64,000 nucleotides of DNA, taken from the NCBI GenBank assembly GCA_900290255.1, contig OMOD01000142.1, positions 1-64,000 on the forward strand, read 5' to 3'. The DNA comes from Candidatus Sulfotelmatobacter kueseliae (GTDB taxonomy: Bacteria > Acidobacteriota > Terriglobia > Terriglobales > Acidobacteriaceae). Below, piece by piece: positions 44,658 to 53,428 of this stretch. Each line of letters begins with the position of its first letter. The first letter of the stretch is position 1. Below the pieces are notes generated by a model. It ran no database searches. It was given only the letters and a program-made list of their open reading frames with translations, and had not been told where the DNA came from. Position numbers and translations under genes: made by a program.

Positions 44658-44681
44658 GGTATAGAAGATGAGGTGCCAGGA

Positions 44682-45281
44682 ATGATCCCGCGCCATCTCG
44701 TCATCGGCTTGACCGTGCTGCTGGTGGTAGCGCTGGGCATGAGCCTTTACGCCTGGCACGTGCGAAAGACGGTCGTGACTTCAAACGTGGCCTCGACCGA
44801 TACTCGCCCCCTGGCGCCTCCCGTGGCCGGTCCAACCGAACAGGTCTTCCTCTTCGTCGCGCATGATGAGGACAGCAGTCTGCGCCCGGAGTCCACCCAC
44901 ATACCCATGCCTTCCGGGCGACAGCAGCGCGCCGAAGAACTGCTGCGCGCCCTGCTTTCGATCTACCTCGACAAATCCTCGCCTCACGTTCTCGGCCCGG
45001 GCTCCGACGTCCGCAGCGTTTTTCTGGTGGATCCCGGCGTCGCCGTCATTGATCTGAATGCTGCCTTTGCCGACACCCACCGCTCCGGCATCCTGGTCGA
45101 GGAGTTAACTGTCGCGTCATTAATCCACACTGTCTCCGCCAACACCCCCGGCGTTTTGAAAGTGCGAATTCTGGTGGACGGCCAAGAACGCGAAACGCTG
45201 GCCGGCCACGCTGATCTGACCGGCTACTACGACGTCTCCGCCGTCAACCAGCTCGCCACCCAGCTGCAATCAGCGCAATAA
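44682..45281 (+). CDS. GerMN-domain membrane-anchored protein
   Basis: One transmembrane helix (LVIGLTVLLVVALGMSLYAW) near the N-terminus anchors a periplasmic GerMN domain, found in Bacillus GerM and in LpqB and thought to bind wall peptides. Core text: EQVFLFVAHDEDSSLRPESTHI, AEELLRALL, VRSVFLVDPGVAVIDLNAAFAD and EELTVASLIHTVSANTPGVLKVRILVDG. The ATG at 44682 is chosen over GTG at 44673. Order amidase-gerM-rph recalls the gerM-rph neighbourhood of Firmicutes, where GerM has a cell-wall role. Confidence 0.88.
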   Translation: MIPRHLVIGLTVLLVVALGMSLYAWHVRKTVVTSNVASTDTRPLAPPVAGPTEQVFLFVAHDEDSSLRPESTHIPMPSGRQQRAEELLRALLSIYLDKSSPHVLGPGSDVRSVFLVDPGVAVIDLNAAFADTHRSGILVEELTVASLIHTVSANTPGVLKVRILVDGQERETLAGHADLTGYYDVSAVNQLATQLQSAQ

Positions 45282-45486
45282 ACCCCGGACCTCGGACGTC
45301 GGACCTCAGCAAGACACATTCAAGAAATTCTGAAGTCTGAAGCGGGCCGCGTGGTGCAAGCCTGCCCTGAGCAAGCACCGCCTCGAAAGGCGCTTCTTGC
45401 GACGAAATAATCGCGCGTTCGGCTCGCTTCCTTATCAACTGCGCCCCCGCAGTCCGCCACCACCTGCCAATCATTTACAATCCCGC

Positions 45487-46227
45487 ATGATGTTCTACCG
45501 CTCCGACAATCGCTCGCCCGCCCAGCTTCGCGCCGTCACCATCACCCCCGACTTCATCACCACGGCGGAAGGCTCGGTACTCATCGAGGTCGGCCACACC
45601 CGCGTCATCTGCACTGCTTCGATCGAAGAAACTGTCCCGCAGTTCCTGCGCAACTCGGGCAAAGGCTGGATTTCGAGCGAGTACGCCATGATTCCCCGCT
45701 CCACGCTGACCCGCACGCCGCGCGAACTCGCGAAGGGACGGCCCAGCGGGCGCACCCACGAAATCCAGCGCCTGATCGGCCGCAGCCTGCGCGCCGTAAC
45801 CGATCTCGCCCGCCTCGGTGAGCGCACCATCTGGATTGACTGCGACGTCATCCAGGCCGACGGCGGCACGCGCACCGCCTCGATCACCGGCGCCTTCGTC
45901 GCGCTCAGCCTCGCCCTCGAAAAGTTGGTGGAAGCCGGAACCCTTGCCGCCGTCCCGCTCAAGGATTTTGTCGCCGCGGTGAGCGTGGGCATTGTGGACG
46001 GAGAAATTCTGCTCGACCTCTGCTACGAAGAAGACTCGCGCGCCGACGTGGACATGAATTTCGTCATGACCGCCGGCCACAAGCTGGTCGAAGTCCAGGC
46101 GACTGCCGAACGCCAGGTGTTCGACGAGGCGCAACTCGAGAAAATGTTGACCCTGGCAAAGCAGGGCATCGAACAGCTGATTGCCAAGCAGCGAGCGGTG
46201 CTAAGCAAGCTGACGCTCGGACGATAG
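45487..46227 (+). CDS. rph: Ribonuclease PH
   Basis: Phosphorolytic 3'-5' exoribonuclease that trims tRNA 3' ends, as a hexamer in the cytoplasm. The 246-residue protein has [19 protein letters not shown] at the N-terminus, the [15 protein letters not shown] and [19 protein letters not shown] segments with the phosphate-binding residues, [21 protein letters not shown] near residue 115, and [14 protein letters not shown] near residue 180. The ATG pair at 45487/45490 comes directly after TTTACAAT, giving an apparently leaderless start. The longer frame to 45397 is not supported. No rdgB follows in this genome. Confidence 0.95.
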   Translation: MMFYRSDNRSPAQLRAVTITPDFITTAEGSVLIEVGHTRVICTASIEETVPQFLRNSGKGWISSEYAMIPRSTLTRTPRELAKGRPSGRTHEIQRLIGRSLRAVTDLARLGERTIWIDCDVIQADGGTRTASITGAFVALSLALEKLVEAGTLAAVPLKDFVAAVSVGIVDGEILLDLCYEEDSRADVDMNFVMTAGHKLVEVQATAERQVFDEAQLEKMLTLAKQGIEQLIAKQRAVLSKLTLGR

Positions 46228-46279
46228 GAAGACCATGTGTGGACAGCCGCCCTCGGCTGTCCGGCCGGGAGCCGGGTGC

Positions 46280-46310
46280 CCCACTTCTCGCCGTCTTTGC
46301 GAGAAGTGGG
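46280..46310. repeat. 31-bp hairpin repeat, copy 1
   Basis: CCCACTTCTCGC-CGTCTTT-GCGAGAAGTGGG, a perfect 12-bp stem with a 7-nt loop, in the 416-bp gene-free gap between rph and the PilZ gene. A second copy with one loop difference lies at 48461-48491. The rest of the gap has another hairpin (GCCTGCCG-AATGC-CGGCAGGC, about 46558-46578) and no convincing gene. Confidence 0.8.
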
Positions 46311-46643
46311 AATCAAATCGACCGAGGTGGGGCCGGCCTCACTGTTCCATTTCGGTTTCTTCCCGAATCGGCATCTCGCCCCCGGCTTTGGCAATTAAAC
46401 CTCGCTGAGAAACCTTTACTCCCTTTCCCCTTCACGCTACCGTCAATGAAGATGGGCATTGCGAGTCCAGGCATCCAGAACTGAGCTGGACCACGCGCCG
46501 CTCCTACACCACGGCCTGGCTCTCGGCAACGCCCGCATCCGCAAGAACACGAGTTCCGCCTGCCGAATGCCGGCAGGCTAAGGCAGAGAAGCAACTCCGG
46601 CACAGAGGCTGGCCTCTGGCCTGTGTCCACGGGAGTCATGTGC

Positions 46644-46994
46644 ATGATCGAGCGCCGCAACGAACCTCGCACCAAGCTCGACCTCGCGCTGCGGGTGTGG
46701 GGTATTGACGGGAAAGGCGAGCAGTTTCTCCAAGAGGCCCGCGCCCGCGACATCAGCCTAAGTGGCGCTCTGCTATCCGGCCTCGATCTCAACCTCCACT
46801 CCGGCGACGTGATCGGAATTCTGTACGCGGGCAAGAGCGCCCGCTACCGTGTCGTCTGGGTTCGTTACGATGGAGCCGGCGAGAAGATGCAGGTGGCCGT
46901 GCACCGCGTCGAAGCCGATGCCTGCCCCTGGCTGGATCTGCTGGTAGAAGCGTCCGAGGCCGAGGCCGCGCCGGTTGCCACACAAGCCCCGTAA
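46644..46994 (+). CDS. PilZ-domain protein (possible cyclic-di-GMP receptor)
   Basis: A 116-residue single-domain protein. The two PilZ ligand motifs are present: RRNEPR (RxxxR) at residues 4-9, and DISLSGALL (D/NxSxxG) about 30 residues later, followed by a six-strand barrel pattern (GDVIGILYAGKSARYRVVWVRYDGAGEKMQVAVHRVE). With both motifs intact, cyclic-di-GMP binding is likely. ATG at 46644 is preferred over the nearby upstream Met codons. It stands alone; the effector it controls is unknown. Confidence 0.85.
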   Translation: MIERRNEPRTKLDLALRVWGIDGKGEQFLQEARARDISLSGALLSGLDLNLHSGDVIGILYAGKSARYRVVWVRYDGAGEKMQVAVHRVEADACPWLDLLVEASEAEAAPVATQAP

Positions 46995-47027
46995 CCGTAA
47001 CCGCCCTTCAGGTTCGACCACTGCGAC

Positions 47028-47047
47028 CTCTGTGTCCTCTGCGGTTA
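47028..47047. repeat. Half copy of the repeat at 1026-1093
   Basis: CTCTGTGTCCTCTGCGGTTA matches the right arm of the palindrome at 1077-1093 with one mismatch. It lies in the 61-bp convergent gap between the PilZ and aldehyde dehydrogenase genes. Confidence 0.5.
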
Positions 47048-47055
47048 GGACCTTC

Positions 47056-48420
47056 CTACGCGATCCACACTGTCTTGGCGTTCACGAACTCGCGGATGCC
47101 TAGCACGCTGAGTTCGCGCCCGTGGCCCGAGGCTTTCACTCCGCCAAACGGAATGCGCGGGTCGGAAGCGACCATCTTGTTGATGAACACCATCCCGGCT
47201 TCCAGTTCGTTGATGAAGCGCTCGCGTTCTTTCTCGTCGTTGGTCCAGGCGCTCGCGCCCAGGCCGAAGCGGACGTCATTGGCCAGCCGGATCGCCTCAT
47301 CCAGGTCCTTCACGCGAAATACCGAGGCCACGGGGCCAAACAACTCCTCGCCGTAAGCCGGCGAATTCTTCGGGATGTTGGTCAGCACCGTCGGCGCGTA
47401 GTAATTTCCCGGGCGCTTCAGCGGATGCCCTCCCGTCAATACCTTCGCGCCCGCCTTCACGGTTTTCTGCACGTCGGCGTCGAGGTCTTTCACCCCGTCC
47501 GGCGTGGCCAGCGGACCAAGCTCAGTCTTCTCGTCAAACGGATCGCCGATCTGCAGGCTCGCCATCTTGGCCACAAACTTGCGTTCAAACTCGCCCGCGA
47601 TCGGTTCGGCCACGATGAATCGCTTGGCCGCAATACACGATTGCCCATTGTTCTGCACCCGGGCCTGCACGGCCGTGGCTACCGCCGCGTCCAAGTCAGC
47701 TGAGGGCATCACGATGAACGGATCGCTGCCGCCCAACTCGAGCACAACTTTCTTGATGCGCTTGGCCGCGCCCACGCCCACCTGAATCCCGGCCTGCTCG
47801 CTTCCGGTGAGCGTTGCCGCCACCACCCGCGGATCGTTCAACAAAGCGTCCACTTGTCCCGAACCGATCAGCAGGGTCTGAAACGCGCCTTCAGGAAATC
47901 CAGCCTCCAGGAAAATGCTCTCAATCGCCAGCGCGCACTGCGGCACATTCGAGGCGTGCTTCAGCAGTCCGACGTTGCCTGCCATCAGCGCCGGCGCCGC
48001 AAACCGGATCACCTGCCAGAAGGGAAAGTTCCACGGCATCACCGCCAGAATCGGGCCGATGGGAAGATAGCGGATAAAGCTCTTCTTCGCGCCCGTCTCG
48101 ACCACTTCGTCAGCCAGAAAGCGCTCGGTATTCTCAGCGTAGTAGCGGCAAGCCGTGGTGCACTTCAGCGCCTCAGCCACGGCGGACTTGTATGTCTTGC
48201 CCATCTCGAGCGTCATCAGGTGCCCGAACTTGTCCTTGTCGCGTTCCAGAATCTGTGCCGCCTTGAGCATCCGCTTCGCGCGCACGGCATACGGAGTCTT
48301 GCGCTCGGCCCGGAAGACACTCACCGCCAGTTGCAGCTTTTTCTCGATCTCGGCTTCCGTCAACGGCTGAAATGTTTTGACGACTTCACCGGTAGCGGGA
48401 TTGATGGTTGCAATAGCCAT
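47056..48420 (-). CDS. NAD(P)-dependent aldehyde dehydrogenase (succinate-semialdehyde-dehydrogenase-like)
   Basis: Oxidises an aldehyde to the acid via a thiohemiacetal. The 454-residue protein has MPWNFPFWQVIRFAAPALMAGN (cofactor region) near residue 130, the catalytic Glu in VVLELGGSDPF near residue 228, the catalytic Cys in QNNGQSCIAAKRF near residue 260, and EELFGPVASVFRV near residue 360. It resembles short SSADH-like enzymes (GabD/YneI type). The ATG at 48420 begins the conserved AIATINPATGEVVKTF. A longer open frame to 49305 runs opposite to nothing real and overlaps the nitroreductase gene, so it is not used. Confidence 0.92.
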   Translation of the reverse strand: MAIATINPATGEVVKTFQPLTEAEIEKKLQLAVSVFRAERKTPYAVRAKRMLKAAQILERDKDKFGHLMTLEMGKTYKSAVAEALKCTTACRYYAENTERFLADEVVETGAKKSFIRYLPIGPILAVMPWNFPFWQVIRFAAPALMAGNVGLLKHASNVPQCALAIESIFLEAGFPEGAFQTLLIGSGQVDALLNDPRVVAATLTGSEQAGIQVGVGAAKRIKKVVLELGGSDPFIVMPSADLDAAVATAVQARVQNNGQSCIAAKRFIVAEPIAGEFERKFVAKMASLQIGDPFDEKTELGPLATPDGVKDLDADVQKTVKAGAKVLTGGHPLKRPGNYYAPTVLTNIPKNSPAYGEELFGPVASVFRVKDLDEAIRLANDVRFGLGASAWTNDEKERERFINELEAGMVFINKMVASDPRIPFGGVKASGHGRELSVLGIREFVNAKTVWIA

Positions 48421-48460
48421 GTTTGATGGATCCTCGCGCTCTCTAAGAAGTGTGGGGCGC

Positions 48461-48491
48461 CCCACTTCTCGCCGCCTTTGCGAGAAGTGGG
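48461..48491. repeat. 31-bp hairpin repeat, copy 2
   Basis: CCCACTTCTCGC-CGCCTTT-GCGAGAAGTGGG, identical in both arms to copy 1 at 46280. Here it is preceded by AGAAGTGTGGGGCGC, so a further palindrome centred on GGGGCGCCCC overlaps the left arm. It lies in the gap between the nitroreductase and aldehyde dehydrogenase genes. Confidence 0.8.
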
Positions 48492-48542
48492 AGACTAGCG
48501 TGGTGGCCACTATACCACTCACGCCCGGTGCAGTGACCCCGC

Positions 48543-49169
48543 CTACTTCTTCGGATAACCGACGGTCTGCGCCAGAATGATCTTCTGGTCCGGGCGCAGC
48601 TTCATCGCCTTGGCCAGAGCACCGCGGTCGATCGAGCCCCGGACAACGGTGGCCAAACCTTCCGACGCGCAATACAAGTAAACATTCTGGGCGATGAAGC
48701 CGGTGTCCGCCGCCGTGTACAAGTCCGCGTCCGGCTCCGAGCCAGCCTTGGCGAAATCCGCCACATAGACCAGACCCACTGGCGCCGTAGCCACGAACGG
48801 CTGCGTACCGGTAGCCGCACGAACGTCCTGCGCCAGCACCGGATCGAGCCGGTTTGCCTGGGCGTTGTAAACAAACAGCCCTTCGCCCGTTGCGACATAA
48901 ATATCCATCTCCTGCCGGTTCATCGCCGAAGGCGCTGTGCGCCTGCCATCCGGCCGGTTGACGCCGAACGCCGCCCACAACAGGTTCGAGAGAATTTGCG
49001 GCGGAAGCTTGTCGGCGGCGAACTCCCGCGTGGTTTTTCGGTCTTTGAGCACTTGCATCAGCGGCCGGCCACCGTCGGTCTGCGGCTGCGGCAGAGGAAT
49101 CGGTTTCAAATCCTGCGCCAGCAGGCAGCTGGCAGTCATAAGGGCGACAAAAAGCATTGATTTCCGCAT
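48543..49169 (-). CDS. Secreted SagB/ThcOx-type nitroreductase-family protein
   Basis: A 208-residue FMN-nitroreductase-fold protein of the SagB/ThcOx branch, unusual in carrying a signal peptide (MLFVALMTASCLLAQ). Family marks are LKDRKTTREFAADKLPPQILSNLLWAAFGVNRPDGRRTAPSAMN near residues 42-85 and the later AADTGFIAQNVYLYCASEGLATVVRG. Secretion suggests a periplasmic flavin reaction or a flavin attached in the periplasm; the substrate is unknown. The leader ends in SCLLAQ, so lipoprotein processing at that Cys is possible but not clear. It is divergent from lacD. Confidence 0.85.
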   Translation of the reverse strand: MRKSMLFVALMTASCLLAQDLKPIPLPQPQTDGGRPLMQVLKDRKTTREFAADKLPPQILSNLLWAAFGVNRPDGRRTAPSAMNRQEMDIYVATGEGLFVYNAQANRLDPVLAQDVRAATGTQPFVATAPVGLVYVADFAKAGSEPDADLYTAADTGFIAQNVYLYCASEGLATVVRGSIDRGALAKAMKLRPDQKIILAQTVGYPKK

Positions 49170-49425
49170 CAGGACCTCCTGCCGAAGAGCGCGTTGCGAT
49201 CTTCGGTGCAGATCGACCGTAGTTCGTTTCGCGACTCTTTTCAGTGATGCTGCTCACCTCCTGGCGATGCCCGGAATTCGACCGTTTGAGAACCACTCTC
49301 CGCACTTCCCGATAAGGAATCCCTGACGTTCAACGTCCGCGGTCCGGCGCCGCATTTCTCTCTCCCTTGGTTTACAATGAGTAGTTTCCCAGTCATTCAT
49401 CTTCATTCCTATCAGGAGGATTCTC

Positions 49426-50427
49426 ATGAAGCTCACCCCGGGCAAGCTTGCCGGTCTGAAAAAGGTTTCCAACGATCGTGGCATCATCGCGGCCGCTGCC
49501 ATGGACCAGCGCGGCTCTCTGCAGAAATCGCTGGCCAAGGAAAAAGGCGGCGAAGTCACCGACGCCATGATGGAAGAATTCAAGACTCTGGTCAGCGAGG
49601 TTCTGACTCCGCACGCTACCGCCATCCTGCTCGATCCCGAGTGGGGACTGCCGGCCTCAAAGCGCCGCGCCAAAAACGCCGGCCTGCTGCTGGCCTACGA
49701 AAAGACGGGATACGACAAGACCGGCCCCGGCCGCCTGCCCGACCTGCTCGACGTGTGGTCGGCACGCCGCCTGAAAGAAGCCGGCGCTGATTGCGTCAAG
49801 ATTCTGCTGTACTACACGCCGTTCGATCCCAAGCACGTGAACGAAATCAAGCATGCCTGGGTAGAGCGCATCGGCGACGAATGCCGCGCCAACGACATCC
49901 CGTTCTTCCTCGAGTTCGTCGGCTACGAGGAGGGTGCTGACGAGAAAGGCCTGGAATACGCCAAGAAGAAACCGCACATCGTCACCGAAAGCATGCGCGA
50001 GTTTTCGAAAGACCGTTATGGCGTCGACGTGCTCAAAGTCGAAGTGCCGGTGAACATGAAGTTCGTCGAGGGCGCGAAGTCATTCGGCGGGACCAAGGCC
50101 TATACGAAGAAGGAAGCCATTGACCTGTTCCACAAAGCGGCAAATGTCGCCACCAAGCCGTTTATCTATCTGTCGGCGGGCGTCAGCAACGCGGAGTTCA
50201 GCGAGACGCTCGAACTCGCCGGCGAATCCGGCGTGAAGTTTAATGGCGTGCTGTGCGGCCGCGCCACCTGGAAAGACGGCATTCCCATCTATGCCAAGCA
50301 GGGCGCAGCCGCCTTCCGCAAGTGGCTGGAAACCGAAGGCGTGAAGAACATCCACAACGTGAACGACAAGCTGAAGGCCGCGACCTCGTGGCACTCGATC
50401 TACGGGGTGGAGCTGGTACACGCGTAA
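49426..50427 (+). CDS. Tagatose 1,6-diphosphate aldolase (LacD-like)
   Basis: Class I aldolase of the LacD/DeoC-related family that splits tagatose 1,6-bisphosphate (often also fructose and related bisphosphates) into dihydroxyacetone phosphate and glyceraldehyde 3-phosphate. The 333-residue protein contains AAAMDQRGSLQKSL near residue 24, ILLDPEWGLPA near residue 66, KILLYYTPF near residue 124, and the Schiff-base Lys in DVLKVEVPVNMKF near residue 204. Perfect AGGAGG precedes the ATG, and a TTTACAAT element lies 48 bp upstream. It is monocistronic, ending in a clear terminator. The true sugar substrate is unproven. Confidence 0.9.
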   Translation: MKLTPGKLAGLKKVSNDRGIIAAAAMDQRGSLQKSLAKEKGGEVTDAMMEEFKTLVSEVLTPHATAILLDPEWGLPASKRRAKNAGLLLAYEKTGYDKTGPGRLPDLLDVWSARRLKEAGADCVKILLYYTPFDPKHVNEIKHAWVERIGDECRANDIPFFLEFVGYEEGADEKGLEYAKKKPHIVTESMREFSKDRYGVDVLKVEVPVNMKFVEGAKSFGGTKAYTKKEAIDLFHKAANVATKPFIYLSAGVSNAEFSETLELAGESGVKFNGVLCGRATWKDGIPIYAKQGAAAFRKWLETEGVKNIHNVNDKLKAATSWHSIYGVELVHA

Positions 50428-50466
50428 AGTGTGGCGCGGGCACTCTTGCCCGCGGGTGTTTTTCAG

Positions 50467-50493
50467 GGCGCGGGCGAATCACCCGCGCCTTTT
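50467..50493 (+). terminator. Rho-independent terminator after the LacD-like gene
   Basis: GGCGCGGG and CCCGCGCC form an 8-bp stem with loop CGAATCA, followed by TTTTC. It starts 40 bp after the stop codon. Confidence 0.8.
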
Positions 50494-50522
50494 CTTCTTA
50501 TTAGATTGTCCAAGTGCGTGCC

Positions 50523-51209
50523 ATGGTGAAACAAAGAATTCTTCTCTCCTGGAGCAGCGGCAAAGACAGCGCATGGGCCCTCCATATGCTTCGCCGGCGC
50601 GACGATGTGGAAGTGGTCGGACTGCTCACCACGATCAATACGCATTTCCAGCGCGTCGCCATGCACGGTACGCGCCACACTCTGCTAAAGGCCCAAGCCG
50701 ATGCAGCCGGGCTTCCACTCTGGGAAGTCCCTTTGCCTTGGCCGTGCAGCAACGATATCTATGAGCAAGCGATGTCCGCGGCCTGCACCTCGGCAGTTCA
50801 GCAAGGCATCGCGGCAATCGCGTTTGGCGACCTTTTCCTTGAAGATGTTCGTCGCTATCGCGAAGACCGCCTGCGCGGGACCGGTCTCGAACCCGTATTC
50901 CCTTTATGGGGACGGAACACAGGAGAACTGATTTCAGAGATGATCGATGGCGGCCTGCGTGCCCGCATTGTTTGCGTAGATCCCTTGAAGCTGCCCGCGG
51001 ATTTCGTCGGTCGCGATCTCGACTATGAGACATTGCGTCGCTTCCCCGCGGCAGTTGATCCCTGCGGCGAGAACGGTGAGTTTCATACTTTCGCCTACGC
51101 CGGACCGATGTTTCGTGAACCAATTCCGATCGAGGCAGGGGAATGCGTGACGCGCGACGGCTTTCTTTTTGCCGACGTCCTTCCCCGACTTCAAATAGCC
51201 GCACCATAG
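50523..51209 (+). CDS. DUF71/Dph6-family ATP-binding protein (PP-loop)
   Basis: ATP-pyrophosphatase-fold protein related to eukaryotic/archaeal diphthine-ammonia ligase; bacterial members act on unknown substrates, since bacteria lack diphthamide. The PP-loop SSGKDSAWALHML is at residues 10-22. The conserved middle is AIAFGDLFLEDVRRYRED near residue 100, and the C-terminal GENGEFHTFAYAGP near residue 185 is the family signature. The length of 228 residues is typical. The ATG at 50523 is chosen over a GTG three codons earlier. It precedes an SDR gene by 27 bp, perhaps co-transcribed. Confidence 0.88.
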   Translation: MVKQRILLSWSSGKDSAWALHMLRRRDDVEVVGLLTTINTHFQRVAMHGTRHTLLKAQADAAGLPLWEVPLPWPCSNDIYEQAMSAACTSAVQQGIAAIAFGDLFLEDVRRYREDRLRGTGLEPVFPLWGRNTGELISEMIDGGLRARIVCVDPLKLPADFVGRDLDYETLRRFPAAVDPCGENGEFHTFAYAGPMFREPIPIEAGECVTRDGFLFADVLPRLQIAAP

Positions 51210-51236
51210 GACGTAAAGACTAACGGAAGGAGCTCT

Positions 51237-52019
51237 ATGCCTGCTTCCACCGTACTCATCACCGGCGCCTCGGGCGGCATCGGATACGAACTGGCCAAAC
51301 TCTTTGCCCGCGACCATCACAATCTCGTCCTCGTCGCCCGCAGCGGAGACAAGCTCGCTCAAGTTGCCGCCGAGCTGCAACCGCAGGGCGTCAGCGTCAA
51401 GACTATCGCCCTCGATCTGGCTGCGCCGCCCGCAGCAAAGTTTCTTTTCGACCAGCTTCAGCGCGAGGGCCTGGCCGTCGACATTCTTGTCAACAACGCC
51501 GGCTTCGGCGCCTTCGGCGAATTCGCCACGATGCCGGAAGAGGAAATCCTCGGCCAGATCAGCCTCAACATCACCGCACTTACCGAACTCACGCGCCGGT
51601 TTCTGCCGCCGATGCTCGCCCGGCGCAGCGGCCGCATTATGAACGTCGCTTCCACCGCGGCTTTTCAGCCCGGCCCGCTGATGGCGGTTTACTACGCGAC
51701 GAAGGCGTATGTGCTGTCCTTCTCTGAGGCGATCGCCAACGAACTGCGCGGCTCCGGCGTCACCGCGACCTGTTTTTGTCCGGGAGCAACGCACACCGGC
51801 TTCGCCCGGCGCGCCGGCACGGAGAATTCTCGGCTGTTCAAGCAACTCGGCGCCATGAGCGCGGAAAAGGTCGCGCTCGATGGCTACCGCGCCGTGATGG
51901 AGGGCCGCACCACGGCCATCAGCGGCGCGCACAACTGGATCGTCGCCCAATCCACCCGCTTCGCACCACGCAGGATGGTAACCGCCGTCTCCCGCTGGGT
52001 TGCCGAAAAAGTCGAGTAG
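51237..52019 (+). CDS. Short-chain dehydrogenase/reductase
   Basis: NAD(P)-dependent oxidoreductase of the classical SDR family, 260 residues. The cofactor motif TGASGGIG is at residues 9-16, the structural NNAG near residue 88, the catalytic Ser in VASTAAF near residue 140, and YYATKAY supplies Tyr and Lys near residue 153. The Arg in LVLVARSGDKL suggests NADPH preference. AGGAGCTCT upstream supports the ATG. The substrate is unknown. Confidence 0.92.
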   Translation: MPASTVLITGASGGIGYELAKLFARDHHNLVLVARSGDKLAQVAAELQPQGVSVKTIALDLAAPPAAKFLFDQLQREGLAVDILVNNAGFGAFGEFATMPEEEILGQISLNITALTELTRRFLPPMLARRSGRIMNVASTAAFQPGPLMAVYYATKAYVLSFSEAIANELRGSGVTATCFCPGATHTGFARRAGTENSRLFKQLGAMSAEKVALDGYRAVMEGRTTAISGAHNWIVAQSTRFAPRRMVTAVSRWVAEKVE

Positions 52020-52246
52020 AGCAGTTGCGGGCAACGTCTCCGTGGGAACATTCAGCTTCTCACAAAGGACGCGAGAAACAGGCGGATCTCGGCCGATTCG
52101 GCAGATCCTGTCAAACTCCGCATCCCGCGCCTTTACAAATCCCTACGATCTCTTTGCAAACTTTTACTCGCCTGGATAACCTTTTCGGTGAATTCGCGAG
52201 TCCAACTGAATGACAGCGGGTTCTATTCACTGAGTCCGCTAGAAAT

Positions 52247-52272
52247 CGAAAGCGCCACTTGAAAAGCTTTCG
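52247..52272 (+). promoter_or_regulatory. Leader hairpin before the secreted protein gene
   Basis: CGAAAGC (52247-52253) and GCTTTCG (52266-52272) pair around a 12-base loop directly before the GGGAGGT ribosome site of the gene at 52286. It could modulate translation or stability; it may be chance. Confidence 0.35.
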
Positions 52273-52285
52273 AGGGAGGTGCCAC

Positions 52286-53395
52286 ATGCTGTGCAGTCTC
52301 CCCATTCGTCAAACCGCTTCATCCACCTCAACCTCTTTTGCCAACAACACAGCTCATCAGAAATGGATGCTACCGGCGATTGTCGCCGTCGTCTTGTTCG
52401 CTGCCCTCAACTGCCTCGCGCAGGACCCTGCGCAAGACCAAGACAAGGACCAACCGCAAGCCAGCCAGCAGCCAAATTCACAGCCGGCCCCGACACAGGC
52501 GGCAACCAACTTTTCCACCGTGACCATTCCCGGCGGGACCAGGATTGCTCTGGTGCTCACCCAGCCGATTCAGACCCGGTACATCCATCGCGGGGATGAT
52601 ATCTACGCGCAGATCAATTCCCCCGTCAGTTCCGGAAACGAAGTCGTGATCCCGGTCGGCACATTTGTTCAGGGCAAGGTAGACAAACTGGAACGCCAGG
52701 GCGGACGCGGGGAAATTCGTCTGCAATCGATGTCGATCACGTTCCCCGACGGCTACGTCATTCCCATCACCGATCCAGCACTCCTGGTAACCGATGAAGG
52801 CTATGCTCTGAAAGATCCCGGTAGTCGCCGGGCAGCTGGCGTATTTGCTCTGCCGGCGGCGGGCGCCGGTCTCGGCGCGTTGATAGGTTATGGCGTTGCG
52901 AACAAGCAGCCGGGTACCATTACCGCTTCAATTCCGTCCGGCTGCGTCGGCCCGCCTCCAGGTTGCGTGTCGTCCAGTATGACGGTTCCTGCACATCCCG
53001 GAATGAGCATCGGGATCGGCGCTGGTGTGGGTGCGGCCGCTGGTATGATTGCCTCGTTATTCGTCCTGACTGGCACACACAATTTTTTCCTCGATGTCGG
53101 AACGCCGGTTGAAATGACCCTGCAGCACTCGGTTTCGCTGCAGCAAAACGAGGTCGCGAACGCGGTGCAGCAGTCCGAGCAGCACCCCGTCGAGGAGCAA
53201 CCCGTCGCTCCTCGCCCGCTGCCGCCGTCTACGCCGGCAACGCCGACAGACCACGGCACCTGCTGGACACCCGGCACGCCGGGCACTCCTCCAACCGTGA
53301 TTCCCGGACCGCCTGGTCCTGATGGCATACCGGGACCTTCGACCATCATTCCGGGCACGCCCCCGACCCCAGGCACGCCATACCCGTGTCCGTAA
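52286..53395 (+). CDS. Secreted protein with TrbI/VirB10-like barrel segment and Gly/Pro-rich tail
   Basis: The ATG at 52286 has GGGAGGT upstream. A late hydrophobic segment (WMLPAIVAVVLFAALNCLAQ) near residue 35 serves as signal or anchor. A Gln/Pro-rich linker follows, then residues about 80-190 with the VirB10/TrbI-type pattern: TIPGGTRIALVLTQPIQTRYIHRGDDIYAQINSPV and NEVVIPVGTFVQGKVDKLERQG. Two Gly/Ala-rich hydrophobic stretches (GVFALPAAGAGLGALIGYGV, IGIGAGVGAAAGMIASLFVL) could insert in a membrane. The last 70 residues are PGT/PGP repeats of collagen-like type. There is no secretion-system context. The function is unknown. Confidence 0.7.
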   Translation: MLCSLPIRQTASSTSTSFANNTAHQKWMLPAIVAVVLFAALNCLAQDPAQDQDKDQPQASQQPNSQPAPTQAATNFSTVTIPGGTRIALVLTQPIQTRYIHRGDDIYAQINSPVSSGNEVVIPVGTFVQGKVDKLERQGGRGEIRLQSMSITFPDGYVIPITDPALLVTDEGYALKDPGSRRAAGVFALPAAGAGLGALIGYGVANKQPGTITASIPSGCVGPPPGCVSSSMTVPAHPGMSIGIGAGVGAAAGMIASLFVLTGTHNFFLDVGTPVEMTLQHSVSLQQNEVANAVQQSEQHPVEEQPVAPRPLPPSTPATPTDHGTCWTPGTPGTPPTVIPGPPGPDGIPGPSTIIPGTPPTPGTPYPCP

Positions 53396-53428
53396 GACCG
53401 CTCTCGCCTTCCCGGTCATACTGAGCGT

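Noticed and set aside
48421-49305. N-terminal extension of the aldehyde dehydrogenase to 749 residues
   Set aside because: The extension reads through the nitroreductase gene in another frame and has no domain character; homologues begin at the ATG at 48420.
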